DNA from: Haloferula sp. BvORR071
GTDB taxonomy: Bacteria > Verrucomicrobiota > Verrucomicrobiia > Verrucomicrobiales > Akkermansiaceae
Length of the DNA stretch: 64,000 bases
NCBI RefSeq assembly: GCF_000739615.1
Contig: NZ_BATP01000004.1
Span: 108,887 to 172,886, forward strand
Reading direction: 5' to 3'
Part shown: in pieces, positions 8,742-18,144 of the stretch
Layout: the number at the start of each line of letters is the position of its first letter
Numbering within the stretch: position 1 is the first letter of the stretch
Position numbers and translations under genes: made by a program
The notes under the pieces: model-generated
The model's input: only the letters and a program-made list of their open reading frames with translations
What the model was told of the DNA's origin: nothing
The model's database searches: none

Positions 8742-11700
8742 ATGTTCCCCAAGACCTCGTTCTTGGGCAGGCGCGTGACTAGCCCTGTCCAAGCCCTCAC
8801 CCAAGTCATCCTCCTGCTCTGCCTTTTCGTGGCGGGCAGTCTTCAGGCCCAGAATATCGCCGGCAGCGTTTCCCCGAACTCGGGCGGCAGCGACTATTCC
8901 GTGGACATCCAGAACAACAGCGGCGGCAACTGGTATTTCTATTCGAATCCCTCCCCGGCAGCCGCACGCATGTCCAAGGTCGACAGCTCGGGCATCTCCG
9001 AGAGTCCGTGGGGCACCGCAGGACAATTCGCAGCGGATCCCGGCAGCCAAGTACAGAGCCGGCTTTACCCAGGCCAGTTCCTGCGCATTTACCCGAAGAC
9101 TGTGCCGGTCAATTCGACCATCACGGTGGAGTTCGCCTACGGCCCTGCCGGCACGCACTATCAGTTCCAGATCCTCGTGACCAACGGGGTGCCGGTGACC
9201 TCGCTGAATATCCTCGATCCGAATCCCACCGGCTCGTCGTCGGTGCGCTGGCGCGCGACCTTCGGCAGCCCGGTGAGCGGTGTGACCGCTGCCAACTTCG
9301 CCTTCAACAATCCGGCCAACATCAGCGGCCTTTCGATCGCCAGTGTGACGGCAGATTCCGCACAGCCATCGAGCAACTGGACGATCACCGCAAATACCGG
9401 TACCGGCAACGGGATCCTCGGCCTGAAATGGGTGGGCCACGTTTCGGAAGTGCCCACGGTTCCCAACAGCTTCACCGGCCAAAGCTACGACTTCACCTTC
9501 GGCCCGGTGGTGAATACCCAGCCGGTGGGTGGCGGCATCAACCGCAATAGCACCAAGACCCTGACCGTAGGAGCGAGCATCCGCGGCGGAGGCACGCCGA
9601 GCTACCAATGGTATGCCGGTGCTACCTTCGCCACCGCGACCGCAATCAACGGCGCAACCTCCGCCAGCTACACGCCGCCTAACTTCGCGCAGCTCGGCAG
9701 CTTCTCTTATTTCTGCAAGGTCTACAACAGCACGACCTTCACCTGGAGTGATACCGCTACCATCGTGGTCGTGGATCCACCGGCGATCACGGTCCAGCCT
9801 GCGAATCTCTTCATCGCTTCCAATAATGTGGCCTCGCCCTCAGTCACCGCGACTGGCACTTCGCTCAACTACCAGTGGTATCGCGGCACTGCTCCGGATA
9901 CTACCAATCCGGTGGGCATCGGCGGCGCCAGCTATACCAGCAACGCGCTGACGGCGAATACCGCCTACTGGGTGCGGATCAGCAACGCCGGTCCGACGGT
10001 GGTGAACAGCAATACCGCCACCGTGACGGTGGTCTCCAGTCTCACCGCCGGAGCCGCCAGCTACAGCAGCACGGTGGGCACCACGCTTGGAACTGCCTTC
10101 TCGGTCACCGCCCGCGATTCCGCCAATCAGGTGGTGCCCAACATTTCGATCGTCTTCACCGCCCCCGCTTCGGGAGCCAAGGGCTCCTTCCCAAGCAACG
10201 CCGCCACTGCGACGGTGACGACGAATGCCAGCGGTGTGGCCACTGCGCCGACCTTCACCGTCGGTACCGTGGCAGGAAACTATAACGTGGTGGCCAGCTT
10301 CGGCACTCTCACGAAGAACCTTCCGATGACCAACGTGCCGGGGGCTCCTACCTCGCTGGCAATGGCCCTGCAGCCGCCAGCCTCGGTCCCAGCCGGCCAA
10401 GCCTTCTCGCCTGCGCCGGCGCTGAGCGTGAAGGACACCTACGGCAACATCTGCACCAACAACTCCTCGCTCCAGGTGACGGCCAGTCGCTCCGGTGGCG
10501 CGGGCACGCTCAAAGGCACGCTCACCGCAACCGCCTCGGCGGGAGCCGTTGTGTTCAGCGACCTGAAGCATGAGACGGCGGGCACAATGACTGTTGGCTT
10601 CGTGGCAGGGGGTATGAACATGACTTCCTCCAATGTGGCGATCACTCCCGGCGCGGCCTCTACCGTGACGGCCAGTGCGGGCTCCAGTCAGACCGTGGCC
10701 CCGGGAGCCAGCTTCCCCGTCACGCTGGAAGCCACCGTGCGCGATGTCTTCGACAATCTGGTGCCTTCCACCAACGTGACCTTCACACCGCCCGCAAGCG
10801 GAGCCTCCGCCAAGCTGGGAGGCTCGGTGGTAGCGACGGACAGCTCGGGCAAGGCCACCGTGACCGCCCAGGCAAACGGAATCCCCGGTGCTTATAGCGT
10901 TACTGCCTCGGTCGCTGGCACGCCGGGCACCTCCTATGCGCTGAAGAACGAGGGTGCGTGGGATGCCTGGCGACTCGCGGGTCTCGGCAGCTATGCCAAT
11001 AGCGGCAACTCCGGCGACTTCGCCAGCCCTCAGGGTGATGGTGTGAGCAACTTCCAGAAGTATGCTTTCAACCTCAATACTGGAGCGGCAGATGGTGGCC
11101 TGATTTCCTTCGGCGGGACCAAGGGCCTGCCTGCGATCATCCGGAATGGCAGCGGCCAATTGTTCTACCAGTTCGTCCGCCGCAAGGCCTCGACCAATCC
11201 TGGCTTCGCCTACTGGGTCGAAAGCAGCAGCGAGCTGCCGGTCTTCAGCAGTCAGGATCTCGCAACCGCAACCCTGGAGTCGATCGATGCCACCTGGGAG
11301 CGGGTCAGCCTGCCCCTGAACCCAAGCGTGACGGATAAAAACCGCTACCTGCGCACGGACTTGGCCTACTCTGCCGACTTCAACAACGGCCAAGGCGCGA
11401 GCACGCTCTTGGGCAACGCGGTGGCGATTGGTCAGGCGATCCGCCTGACGGATTCGGTCAATTCTCAGAGCGGAGCAGTCATCCTGGAGAATGTGACCAA
11501 CCCCGCCACACCGAAGGGCTTCACCGCCCGCTTCAAGGTCAAGATGGGGCCGACGACCAACAATGCGGCGGACGGGATGTCCTTCGCGGTGGGCGATCTC
11601 GGCACCACCTCTTGGGGTGAGGCTGGCCCGCAGACGGCACAGAACCTTGCCGTGGGCTTCGACACCTACGAGAACAACGCGGGGCAGACCAGCGCCACCG

Positions 11701-11960
11701 GTATCCATCTCTTCGTGAATGGCACCCACCTCCAGTTCAACGCGACGAATCCCTACACCAACGGCAACTTCGTGGATGCCGAAGTGAGCTACGACCTCGC
11801 CTCAGGAGTGACCGTCAAGTTCAACGGGGCCACGATCTTCGACAAGGTGGCGGTGCCCACATTCACGCTGACGCAAGGCGCGAAGTATGGCTTCGGCGGC
11901 CGCACCGGCGGAGCGAACGAGGTGAACGTGGTGGACGAGGTATTCATCGCGCCACGCTGA
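8742..11960 (+). CDS. Giant secreted protein with Ig-like, Big_1-like and lectin-like domains
   Basis: 1072 residues. Signal peptide to about residue 36 (LLLCLFVAGSLQAQ). A beta-rich region without a recognised name runs to ~260, then two Ig-like segments (~265-430) with the SYQWYAG / NYQWYRG pattern. Two invasin-like (Big_1) segments at ~435-530 and ~640-735 follow, with the sequence FSVTARDSANQVVPNISIVF. Next come a GDGVSNFQKYAF module and a C-terminal legume-lectin-like domain (~880-1072, DGMSFAVGDLG). It is probably a surface protein that binds glycans or mediates adhesion; no enzymatic motif was seen. It ends in a good intrinsic terminator. The long open frame on the opposite strand is a codon-composition shadow. 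Confidence 0.85.
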   Translation: MFPKTSFLGRRVTSPVQALTQVILLLCLFVAGSLQAQNIAGSVSPNSGGSDYSVDIQNNSGGNWYFYSNPSPAAARMSKVDSSGISESPWGTAGQFAADPGSQVQSRLYPGQFLRIYPKTVPVNSTITVEFAYGPAGTHYQFQILVTNGVPVTSLNILDPNPTGSSSVRWRATFGSPVSGVTAANFAFNNPANISGLSIASVTADSAQPSSNWTITANTGTGNGILGLKWVGHVSEVPTVPNSFTGQSYDFTFGPVVNTQPVGGGINRNSTKTLTVGASIRGGGTPSYQWYAGATFATATAINGATSASYTPPNFAQLGSFSYFCKVYNSTTFTWSDTATIVVVDPPAITVQPANLFIASNNVASPSVTATGTSLNYQWYRGTAPDTTNPVGIGGASYTSNALTANTAYWVRISNAGPTVVNSNTATVTVVSSLTAGAASYSSTVGTTLGTAFSVTARDSANQVVPNISIVFTAPASGAKGSFPSNAATATVTTNASGVATAPTFTVGTVAGNYNVVASFGTLTKNLPMTNVPGAPTSLAMALQPPASVPAGQAFSPAPALSVKDTYGNICTNNSSLQVTASRSGGAGTLKGTLTATASAGAVVFSDLKHETAGTMTVGFVAGGMNMTSSNVAITPGAASTVTASAGSSQTVAPGASFPVTLEATVRDVFDNLVPSTNVTFTPPASGASAKLGGSVVATDSSGKATVTAQANGIPGAYSVTASVAGTPGTSYALKNEGAWDAWRLAGLGSYANSGNSGDFASPQGDGVSNFQKYAFNLNTGAADGGLISFGGTKGLPAIIRNGSGQLFYQFVRRKASTNPGFAYWVESSSELPVFSSQDLATATLESIDATWERVSLPLNPSVTDKNRYLRTDLAYSADFNNGQGASTLLGNAVAIGQAIRLTDSVNSQSGAVILENVTNPATPKGFTARFKVKMGPTTNNAADGMSFAVGDLGTTSWGEAGPQTAQNLAVGFDTYENNAGQTSATGIHLFVNGTHLQFNATNPYTNGNFVDAEVSYDLASGVTVKFNGATIFDKVAVPTFTLTQGAKYGFGGRTGGANEVNVVDEVFIAPR

Positions 11961-11988
11961 TCCGCAGCTTCGAGTGCGAATCCTTCCA

Positions 11989-12020
11989 GCCGCCGTTCCC
12001 TCGCGGGACGGCGGCTTTTT
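11989..12020 (+). terminator. Intrinsic terminator after the Ig/lectin protein gene
   Basis: GCCGCCGT (11989-11996) pairs perfectly with ACGGCGGC (12008-12015), and the loop contains an extra CCC/GGG pairing. Five T residues follow at 12016-12020. It sits 29 bases past the stop codon of the giant secreted protein. Confidence 0.85.
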
Positions 12021-12025
12021 CGCGG

Positions 12026-12352
12026 CTATGGGGAACCACCACTGCGCTTCAAATTCGCCATCCGCAGCGGGATGGTGATAAGCCAGACCAGACAGGCAAA
12101 GGCGAGCAATAGCGTGAGCGGTGGAAGCCACTCGAAGAGGACTCGCTCCCAAAGGGCCTTGGGAGGCGGAGGCCATGAGCCCAGCGGTTTCGGGTTATAG
12201 ATCAGGGAGAAGCAACCGAAGATGCAGGTGCCTGCCGAACTGATGACAAGCTCGGTCAAGAATCCACGAAGGCGCTGGTGATCCTCCGGCGCGATAGGAA
12301 GGGTCTCCGCCCGCTGAGGCATGTCCCACTCTTCCGGTTCCTGATCGTTCAT
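12026..12352 (-). CDS. Hypothetical membrane protein with two predicted helices
   Basis: 108 residues, ATG start. An acidic N-terminus of about 30 residues is followed by hydrophobic segments LVISSAGTCIFGCFSLIY (~35-52) and WLPPLTLLLAFACLVWLI (~74-91), separated by a Pro-rich loop. It ends in a short basic tail. No family recognised. It is convergent with the giant secreted protein and separated from it by the terminator at 11989-12020. Confidence 0.55.
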   Translation of the reverse strand: MNDQEPEEWDMPQRAETLPIAPEDHQRLRGFLTELVISSAGTCIFGCFSLIYNPKPLGSWPPPPKALWERVLFEWLPPLTLLLAFACLVWLITIPLRMANLKRSGGSP

Positions 12353-12510
12353 CGGCTACCGCCTATCACAAGCGGACCGGTGCCAACAACTTCGATTCAC
12401 TAAGTTTGCCGGCCACACGAAACCATCCGATCATTTTCTCATTCGATTCATGACCGTTCACGCAGGATTCCTTGCCTCCTGACGGCTTTCATGCTGAGTC
12501 AGGCGGAATC

Positions 12511-13455
12511 ATGAAACGCCGTCACTTCCTCGCCACCGGTAGTCTCGCCGCTCTCCCCGTCCCGCTTGCGGCCCAGGATGAAGTGGATCTCGTCGTCCCC
12601 CCGGGGACCGGGCGGCCGAACCGAATCGGAGTCTCGTCCTACTCCTTCTGGGGCTTCCAGCGCGAGAACCTGCGCGACATCCCGACTTGCCTCGATCACG
12701 CCGCAAGGATGGGCTTCGATGGTTTCGAGGTGCTGCAGCGCCAGTTGGTGGACAAAGACCAGATCCCCGACAACGCCACGCTGCAGAAGATCAAGCGCCA
12801 TGCGTTTCTGTTAGGCTTGGACCTGATGGGCTACTCGACCCACCAAGGCTTCCTCTCGCCGGACCAAGCGAAGCGTGACGCGCAGATCAAGCATACCATT
12901 GACTGCATCGAGCAGGCCTACGCGATGGGCATTCCCACCATGCGGGTAAATTCCGGGACTTGGGGCACATCGAAGGACTTCGACGACCTAATGGCCAAAC
13001 GCGGGGTCGAGAAGCCGATCGAAGGCTACACCGAGGAGGACGCCTACGGCTGGGTGATCGAGTCCTACCGCAAGATCCTGCCGGTGGCGGAGAAGTGCGG
13101 GGTAGTGCTGGGACTGGAGAACCACTGGGGACTCGGTGTGACGCCGGAAGGCGTGAAGCGCGTGGTCGACACGATCAACTCGCCGTGGCTGAAGGTGACG
13201 CTGGATACCGGCAACTTCCTGGAAGATCCCTACGACCGACTCGCGAAGCTGGCCAAGGACACAGTGCTCTTGCAGACCAAGACTTACTTTGGCGGCGGTG
13301 TGTGGTATACGCTCGAACTCGACTACCCGCGGATCGCGAAGATCATGAAGAACGCCGGCTACACCGGCTACGTCTCGCTGGAATTCGAGGGCAAGGAGGA
13401 TCCACTCACCGCAATCCCGAAGAGTCTCGACTTGCTGCGGAAGGCATTTGCGTGA
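12511..13455 (+). CDS. Exported sugar phosphate isomerase/epimerase family protein
   Basis: 314 residues from the ATG at 12511, preceded by AGGCGGA. The earlier in-frame start would precede a Tat-like signal (KRRHFLATGSLAALPVPLAAQ), so 12511 is preferred. The remainder is a xylose-isomerase-like TIM barrel (AP endonuclease 2 superfamily). Conserved pieces are GFDGFEVLQ, GLENHWGLG (metal Glu), TLDTGNF (metal Asp) and a closing GYVSLEFEGKED (metal Glu). Members epimerise or isomerise keto-sugars, and exported forms accompany DUF1080 proteins. The DUF2905 gene starts immediately after its stop. Confidence 0.85.
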   Translation: MKRRHFLATGSLAALPVPLAAQDEVDLVVPPGTGRPNRIGVSSYSFWGFQRENLRDIPTCLDHAARMGFDGFEVLQRQLVDKDQIPDNATLQKIKRHAFLLGLDLMGYSTHQGFLSPDQAKRDAQIKHTIDCIEQAYAMGIPTMRVNSGTWGTSKDFDDLMAKRGVEKPIEGYTEEDAYGWVIESYRKILPVAEKCGVVLGLENHWGLGVTPEGVKRVVDTINSPWLKVTLDTGNFLEDPYDRLAKLAKDTVLLQTKTYFGGGVWYTLELDYPRIAKIMKNAGYTGYVSLEFEGKEDPLTAIPKSLDLLRKAFA

Positions 13456-13471
13456 TCCTTTCCCCATCGCC

Positions 13472-13702
13472 ATGGAGAATGCGGGCAAGCTCCTCGTCTT
13501 CGCCGGGATCGGCATCGCGATCCTCGGTGCCGTGCTGTGGTTTGCCGGTGGCAAGGGCTGGCTGTCATGGATCGGGCGGCTGCCGGGAGATATCCGGGTG
13601 GAGGGAGACAAGGGCGGGTTCTACTTTCCGGTGGTGACTTGCATCATCGCGAGCGTGGTGCTCAGTGGATTGCTGGCGCTAGTGAGAAAGTTTTTCGGAT
13701 AA
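13472..13702 (+). CDS. DUF2905 family membrane protein
   Basis: 76 residues from the ATG at 13472, which fits the usual family length. Two transmembrane helices (KLLVFAGIGIAILGAVLWFAG and FPVVTCIIASVVLSGLLALV) flank the conserved IGRLPGDIRVEGDKGGFYFP loop that defines DUF2905. Function unknown. It lies 16 bases after the upstream isomerase gene and may be co-transcribed with it, though the family is usually found in many unrelated contexts. Confidence 0.85.
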   Translation: MENAGKLLVFAGIGIAILGAVLWFAGGKGWLSWIGRLPGDIRVEGDKGGFYFPVVTCIIASVVLSGLLALVRKFFG

Positions 13703-13790
13703 GGGTCCGACCCTCCCACGAGGCATCAAACCATTTTGATCTATTTTCGTGCAATTTCCTGCGGTTTACTCAGGTATTCTGACGACCCGC

Positions 13791-14960
13791 ATGAAACAGT
13801 TCCTCCTCCTCGCGCTTCTTCCCTTTGCTCCCGCATCCGCCGCCGAGGAAGGATTCAAGGACCTGTTCAACGGCAAGGACCTCAGTGGTTGGGTGCCCAA
13901 GAATGTGGCGGCTGACACTTTCTCGGTGAAGGACGGGATGATCGTCACGACCGGCCTGCCGATCGGCTTCCTCAGCACGGAGCGGATGTATGAGAACTTC
14001 ATCATGGAGCTGGATTGGCGGCATATGAAGGAGGCGGGCAATAGCGGCGTCTTCATCTGGGGTGAGGGTTTGCCAGCGCCAGGGGTGCCGTATGCGCGCG
14101 GGATCGAAGTGCAGATCCTCGACCTCGGCTATGCGAAGAACAAAGGAGCCAACGAGTGGTTCACGACCCATGGCGATATCTTCGCGATCTGGGGTGCGAA
14201 GATGACTCCCACCGGCAAGGTCTCGGCTAACGGCGCGCGCTCGTTCCCTATGAAGGAGACAACCCTGCCCTCACCGCAGTGGAACCACTACCGAATTGAG
14301 TGCAACAATGGTGAGATCAAGCTCTCGGTGAACGGCGAGCTGACGACCACTGGCAAGGACTGCAATCCGAAGAAGGGCTTCCTCTGCCTGGAGAGCGAGG
14401 GCAGCGAGGCGCACTTCAAGAACATCCGCATCAAGGAGCTGCCTTCCACCGGCGCGAGCGAGGCACAGACGGCACGTGGCTACGAAGGCTTCAAGCAGCT
14501 CTTCAACGGCAAGGACATGGGCGGCTGGAGCACGGATAAGCCGCAGGCGTGGAGTAGCGATGGAGTGGGCTACACCGCGGCCGCCGGCGAAGAATTCCGC
14601 GGCAGCAAGCTTGTCTCCGACGGCGAGTATGGCGATTGCGTGCTCTGCGTGGATTGGCGCAGCCCCGACAAGAAGGCGGGCGGCAAGGCTGCCGTCTCGG
14701 TGAGGGGCCTTTCGATTCCCATCGGCGGCGAGGCGGGATCCGGAGCCGCACAGCCAAGTGAAAAAGCCGATCTCAAGCCGGGCGAGTGGAACCGCTTCTT
14801 CATTACGGTGCAGGGAAAGTCGGCCACGGTGGAACTGAACGAGAAGATCGTTGCCAAGGACATTCCTCTAACAGACTTGCCTGCGAAGGGGAAGATCGCC
14901 TTCGAGCACGCTGGCGATGGCGTTGAATTCACAAATGTCTTCCTGAAGCCCCTGAACTGA
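13791..14960 (+). CDS. Exported protein with two DUF1080 domains (3-keto-disaccharide hydrolase family)
   Basis: 389 residues from the ATG at 13791; the signal peptide KQFLLLALLPFAPASA is cut before AEEG. Two tandem DUF1080 domains follow: ~20-215, opening with FKDLFNGKDLSGWVP, and ~238-389, opening with FKQLFNGKDMGGWST. The first keeps the full concanavalin-like core (NSGVFIWGEG, GIEVQILD); the second is shorter and more diverged. Pfam describes this family as 3-keto-disaccharide hydrolases, which cleave glycosides already oxidised at C3. It sits between two exported sugar isomerase/epimerase genes, consistent with periplasmic processing of keto-sugars. The matching GFO/IDH/MocA oxidoreductase is not in the window. 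Confidence 0.87.
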   Translation: MKQFLLLALLPFAPASAAEEGFKDLFNGKDLSGWVPKNVAADTFSVKDGMIVTTGLPIGFLSTERMYENFIMELDWRHMKEAGNSGVFIWGEGLPAPGVPYARGIEVQILDLGYAKNKGANEWFTTHGDIFAIWGAKMTPTGKVSANGARSFPMKETTLPSPQWNHYRIECNNGEIKLSVNGELTTTGKDCNPKKGFLCLESEGSEAHFKNIRIKELPSTGASEAQTARGYEGFKQLFNGKDMGGWSTDKPQAWSSDGVGYTAAAGEEFRGSKLVSDGEYGDCVLCVDWRSPDKKAGGKAAVSVRGLSIPIGGEAGSGAAQPSEKADLKPGEWNRFFITVQGKSATVELNEKIVAKDIPLTDLPAKGKIAFEHAGDGVEFTNVFLKPLN

Positions 14961-14978
14961 TTTCTCCCTTTCCAACCC

Positions 14979-15860
14979 ATGCACCGCCGCCATTTCCTCG
15001 CCACGCTTGCCGCAGCCTCGGCCCCCCTCTCCCTCCGCGCCCAATCGGCTGAAGCCGTTCTGCCGATCAAGCTCGCGCTGAAATGCGGCATGGCCAGCTT
15101 CGGTGCGAACTTGGAAGAGAAATTCCGCGGCCTCAAGGAGATCGGCTACGACGGCGTGGAACTCGACTCTCCCGGGGGCCAGAACAAGGCGGAGGCGCTC
15201 GCCGCATCAAAGGCGACCGGCCTGCCGATCCACGGGGTGGTGGACTCGATTCACTGGAAAACCCGCCTTTCCGATCCGGACGTCGCGGTGCGCGAGCAGG
15301 CCCTGCTGGGACTGCTCACCGCAATCCGCGAGAGCCATTCGGTGGGAGGTTCGGCGGTGCTGCTGGTGCCGGGCGTAGTCGACGGCAAAACGAATCACGA
15401 CGAAGCCTGGGCTCGCTCGATTGAGGGCATTCGCAAAGCCCTGCCACTGGCAGCCGAGCTTGGGATCCGCATCCTGATCGAGAACGTCTGGAACCGGATG
15501 TTCTACAAGGAGGACGGTGGCAATGCGCAATCCGCGGAGCTGCTCGCGAAGTACATCGACGAGATCAACTCGCCCTGGGTCGGCTCCTACTTCGACATCG
15601 GCAATCACCAGCGCTTCGGCAAGCCGGCGGACTGGATCCGCACGCTCGGCAAGCGGATCGTAAAGCTCGATTGCAAAGATTGGAGTGTGAAGGGTGGCTT
15701 CGGGAAGATCGGCGAAGGCGAGATCGATTGGCCCGATGTCCGCAAGGCGCTCCGCGAGATCGGCTACACCGGCTGGGCCACCGCCGAGGTGGAAGGCGGG
15801 GATCAGGCCAAGTGCGGCGAGATCCTCGGACAGATGCGGAAGTATTTGTTAGGAGCGTGA
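14979..15860 (+). CDS. Exported sugar phosphate isomerase/epimerase family protein
   Basis: 293 residues. The N-terminal Tat-like signal (HRRHFLATLAAASAPLSLRAQ) is followed by a xylose-isomerase-like TIM barrel. Conserved segments are IGYDGVELDSPGG, RILIENVWN (metal Glu), VGSYFDIGNH (metal Asp), IVKLDCKDW and a C-terminal TAEVEGGD (metal Glu). It is distinct from the copy at 12511 and resembles the 3-dehydro-sugar epimerase/isomerase type paired with DUF1080 enzymes. It lies 18 bases after the DUF1080 gene, so the two are almost surely co-transcribed. Confidence 0.85.
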   Translation: MHRRHFLATLAAASAPLSLRAQSAEAVLPIKLALKCGMASFGANLEEKFRGLKEIGYDGVELDSPGGQNKAEALAASKATGLPIHGVVDSIHWKTRLSDPDVAVREQALLGLLTAIRESHSVGGSAVLLVPGVVDGKTNHDEAWARSIEGIRKALPLAAELGIRILIENVWNRMFYKEDGGNAQSAELLAKYIDEINSPWVGSYFDIGNHQRFGKPADWIRTLGKRIVKLDCKDWSVKGGFGKIGEGEIDWPDVRKALREIGYTGWATAEVEGGDQAKCGEILGQMRKYLLGA

Positions 15861-15863
15861 GTA

Positions 15864-15887
15864 GCGGAACGGTTGCGCCGTTCCCGC
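15864..15887. repeat. Small intergenic hairpin, REP-like
   Basis: GGAACGG (15866-15872) and CCGTTCC (15878-15884) form a perfect stem around TTGCG. The outer bases GC and GC extend the pairing past one extra C. There is no T-run. It lies between the convergent isomerase and GH32 genes and may serve as a transcript-end or REP-like structure. Confidence 0.4.
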
Positions 15888-15978
15888 AGGGCGAGTCTTC
15901 CCTGAAATCGGCACGGTCTTCTCGAAAGAAGATCCTCCCAGCCGGAATGACGCAGCCATCCCGCTACAGAAATGCTCC

Positions 15979-18111
15979 CTACTTCCAGACCGACTTCAAG
16001 GTGTGGACCTTGAGCGAGTCGAACTTCACCTGTCCACCATTCGCGACCAGGCGCAGCGGCTTGGCGCCCGGGGTCTGGCGCAGATACTTGCTGGTGAAGG
16101 TGCCGTTCACGAAAACTTCCATCGAGACGGTGTCCACGAAGATCCGAACCTTGAGCTTGCCATCCACCGCAGCCTGCGGGCCCTCGGTGCCGCTGAAGGT
16201 CTTGTCGGAGGGTTTCCAAAGTGCGGCGTGCTCATCGAAGATGCGGAAGCCGAGTTCTGAGGCATTGGAGTTAGCATCGATCACGGCCTCCACTTCGAAC
16301 TGACCGCCCTTGAAATCATTGAGTGGATCAGTCTGACCGGATTCGAAGACCAAGTCCTTCCACTCCTTGGTGTCGGCGCGCAGGGCCTCCACTTCCTTCA
16401 CCGGTTCCGCCCAGAGACGGAGTCCGTCGCCTTGGCGGCGCAGGGTGAAGTCCATCGGGATTGTCATCTGCAGATTGAAGGGCGCGCCATTCAGGCCCGG
16501 GCCGCCATCACGCATCCAGCCGATGTGGACGCGGCGGTGCTCCGGGGCATTGTCATAGGTCTGCCCGGCATAGGCCGCGCCGAAGTAGTGGTGGTGCGGC
16601 CCGCTCTCCGCCTTGAACTGCCGGCCATCGAAGCTGCCCAGCATGTATTTCCCCTGGGCACCCCATGCGATCCAGCGGGTCTCCTTCGGGCTGCCGCCCA
16701 CTGGCAGCTCGTAGAGATCCGGGCACTCGCCATCGGTCGGGATCTTGTAGTCCCCGGTCTTCTCCCACTTCACCATATCCGGCGAGGAATAGATGCCGTA
16801 GTCACTACGGTCATAGTAGAGCGGCATGATCCAGTGCTTGGTCGGAGCGTGCCAGAAGACCTTGGGGTCACGGTTCTCCGCCTCCACGTGAGGCAGCACT
16901 GGGTTACCGGCGAACTTGGTCAGAGTCTTGCCACCGTCTTCGCTGTAGGCGACCGACTGCACGACTTTGTGATCCGGCGCGTAGCTGTGGTTGCCGTTCG
17001 CGGTGTAAGTGAATACCAGAGCATCTCCCTTCACCGGCAGGCCGGTGCTACCCTTCGGCGCGAAGATCCCGGAACCGGAATACATGTAGCCCTCCGCATC
17101 CGGGAAGAGCCCGCTGGGCTGCTCCTTCCAGTGGAACAAATCCGTGCTGGTGGCATGCCCCCAGGTCATGTTGTCCCAATTGTGGTTGTAGGGATTGTGC
17201 TGGTAGAAGAGGTGCCAGGTGCCGTCCTTCCACACGAGGCCGTTCGGATCATTGAGCCAGCCACGGCGGCTGGTGAAGTGATACTGCGGGCGTAGTGCCT
17301 CCCGGTAGGTCTCCTCTTCGCCGGGGTAGGTGTCACTGATCTTCACCTTGCTCCAGGCATCCGCGAGGCCACCGGGAACGCTACCCGTCACGGTGATTTT
17401 TCGGCCCTGGTAGTTCGCCAGGTCGGTGAAGACCCAGAAGTCCGGATTGTTCGTCAGACAGATGTCGGAATAGAGCAGCGGCTGCTCCGCTCCATCCAAG
17501 TAAGTGAAGAAGCGGCGCTTCTGGGAGGCATCACGCGTGACCGGCCAGATGAGGTAGCGGCCATTCACCGCGAACTCCTGTTTGATTTCGATCACCTTTG
17601 GCGCATCGCTCTGCACGATCTGGTCGAGATTGATGTGCCCCCAAGTTCCCTTGCGTTTGTCGGTCACGCGCAGGGTCGCAGACTTGCCGATCAGCTCGCT
17701 GGTGTCCCAGCCCTGCCACTCGAGCCGCTCCGCGCCGCCCGGGCGGTCGTAGAGGCCGCTGGCGGTGCGGACCACCTTGCCATCGACCAGCAGGTCCATG
17801 CAGGTCTCGCCGGGGAACTTGCCGCCGCCGATCAAGAAGTTGAGATACTTGCGCTCGATCTTGAAGGCCGGCGACTCCAGTGAGCCAGTGCTGTCATCGC
17901 CACCGTGATAGCCATTCAGGAGGCCTTGGCCGACGAAGCCACTCACTGGCATCTGGCCGTCCAAGGTTCCCTTGGCAGGCGCCTTACCGAATGCCTCACC
18001 GCTGGCTTTCCAGGCACCGAAGGAATCACCCTCGAAATCCATGACGACCAGATCGGAGGCGGCGGATGCGGCGGCAGGGATCAGCAGGAGTGGAAGCAGA
18101 CGTGAGAGCAT
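15979..18111 (-). CDS. Exported GH32 family fructan hydrolase (levanase/inulinase type)
   Basis: 710 residues. Signal peptide LSRLLPLLLIPAAASAA. An N-terminal beta domain (~20-270, MDFEGDSFGAWKASGEAF) of the kind found on Bacteroidetes and Verrucomicrobiota GH32 enzymes comes first. The five-bladed propeller then carries all three catalytic signatures: WLNDPNG with nucleophile Asp288, RDP with Asp415, and EC with acid/base Glu462. A C-terminal beta-sandwich with FVDTVSMEVFVNG completes the fold. Predicted to release fructose or fructo-oligosaccharides from levan or inulin outside the cytoplasm. It is convergent with the DUF1080 cluster; no fructose transporter is adjacent. Confidence 0.92.
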   Translation of the reverse strand: MLSRLLPLLLIPAAASAASDLVVMDFEGDSFGAWKASGEAFGKAPAKGTLDGQMPVSGFVGQGLLNGYHGGDDSTGSLESPAFKIERKYLNFLIGGGKFPGETCMDLLVDGKVVRTASGLYDRPGGAERLEWQGWDTSELIGKSATLRVTDKRKGTWGHINLDQIVQSDAPKVIEIKQEFAVNGRYLIWPVTRDASQKRRFFTYLDGAEQPLLYSDICLTNNPDFWVFTDLANYQGRKITVTGSVPGGLADAWSKVKISDTYPGEEETYREALRPQYHFTSRRGWLNDPNGLVWKDGTWHLFYQHNPYNHNWDNMTWGHATSTDLFHWKEQPSGLFPDAEGYMYSGSGIFAPKGSTGLPVKGDALVFTYTANGNHSYAPDHKVVQSVAYSEDGGKTLTKFAGNPVLPHVEAENRDPKVFWHAPTKHWIMPLYYDRSDYGIYSSPDMVKWEKTGDYKIPTDGECPDLYELPVGGSPKETRWIAWGAQGKYMLGSFDGRQFKAESGPHHHYFGAAYAGQTYDNAPEHRRVHIGWMRDGGPGLNGAPFNLQMTIPMDFTLRRQGDGLRLWAEPVKEVEALRADTKEWKDLVFESGQTDPLNDFKGGQFEVEAVIDANSNASELGFRIFDEHAALWKPSDKTFSGTEGPQAAVDGKLKVRIFVDTVSMEVFVNGTFTSKYLRQTPGAKPLRLVANGGQVKFDSLKVHTLKSVWK

Positions 18112-18144
18112 GGGTTGGGATGGGATGGAGTTTCGGTATTGGAA

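Noticed and set aside
9840..11729. 629-residue open frame antisense to the Ig/lectin protein
   Set aside because: It mirrors the third-position GC bias of the real gene, is rich in Arg/Gly/His with no domain, and the forward frame has a signal peptide and recognisable domains.
12353..12510. Small gene in the gap before the first isomerase
   Set aside because: No frame of useful length with a start; probably promoter sequence only.
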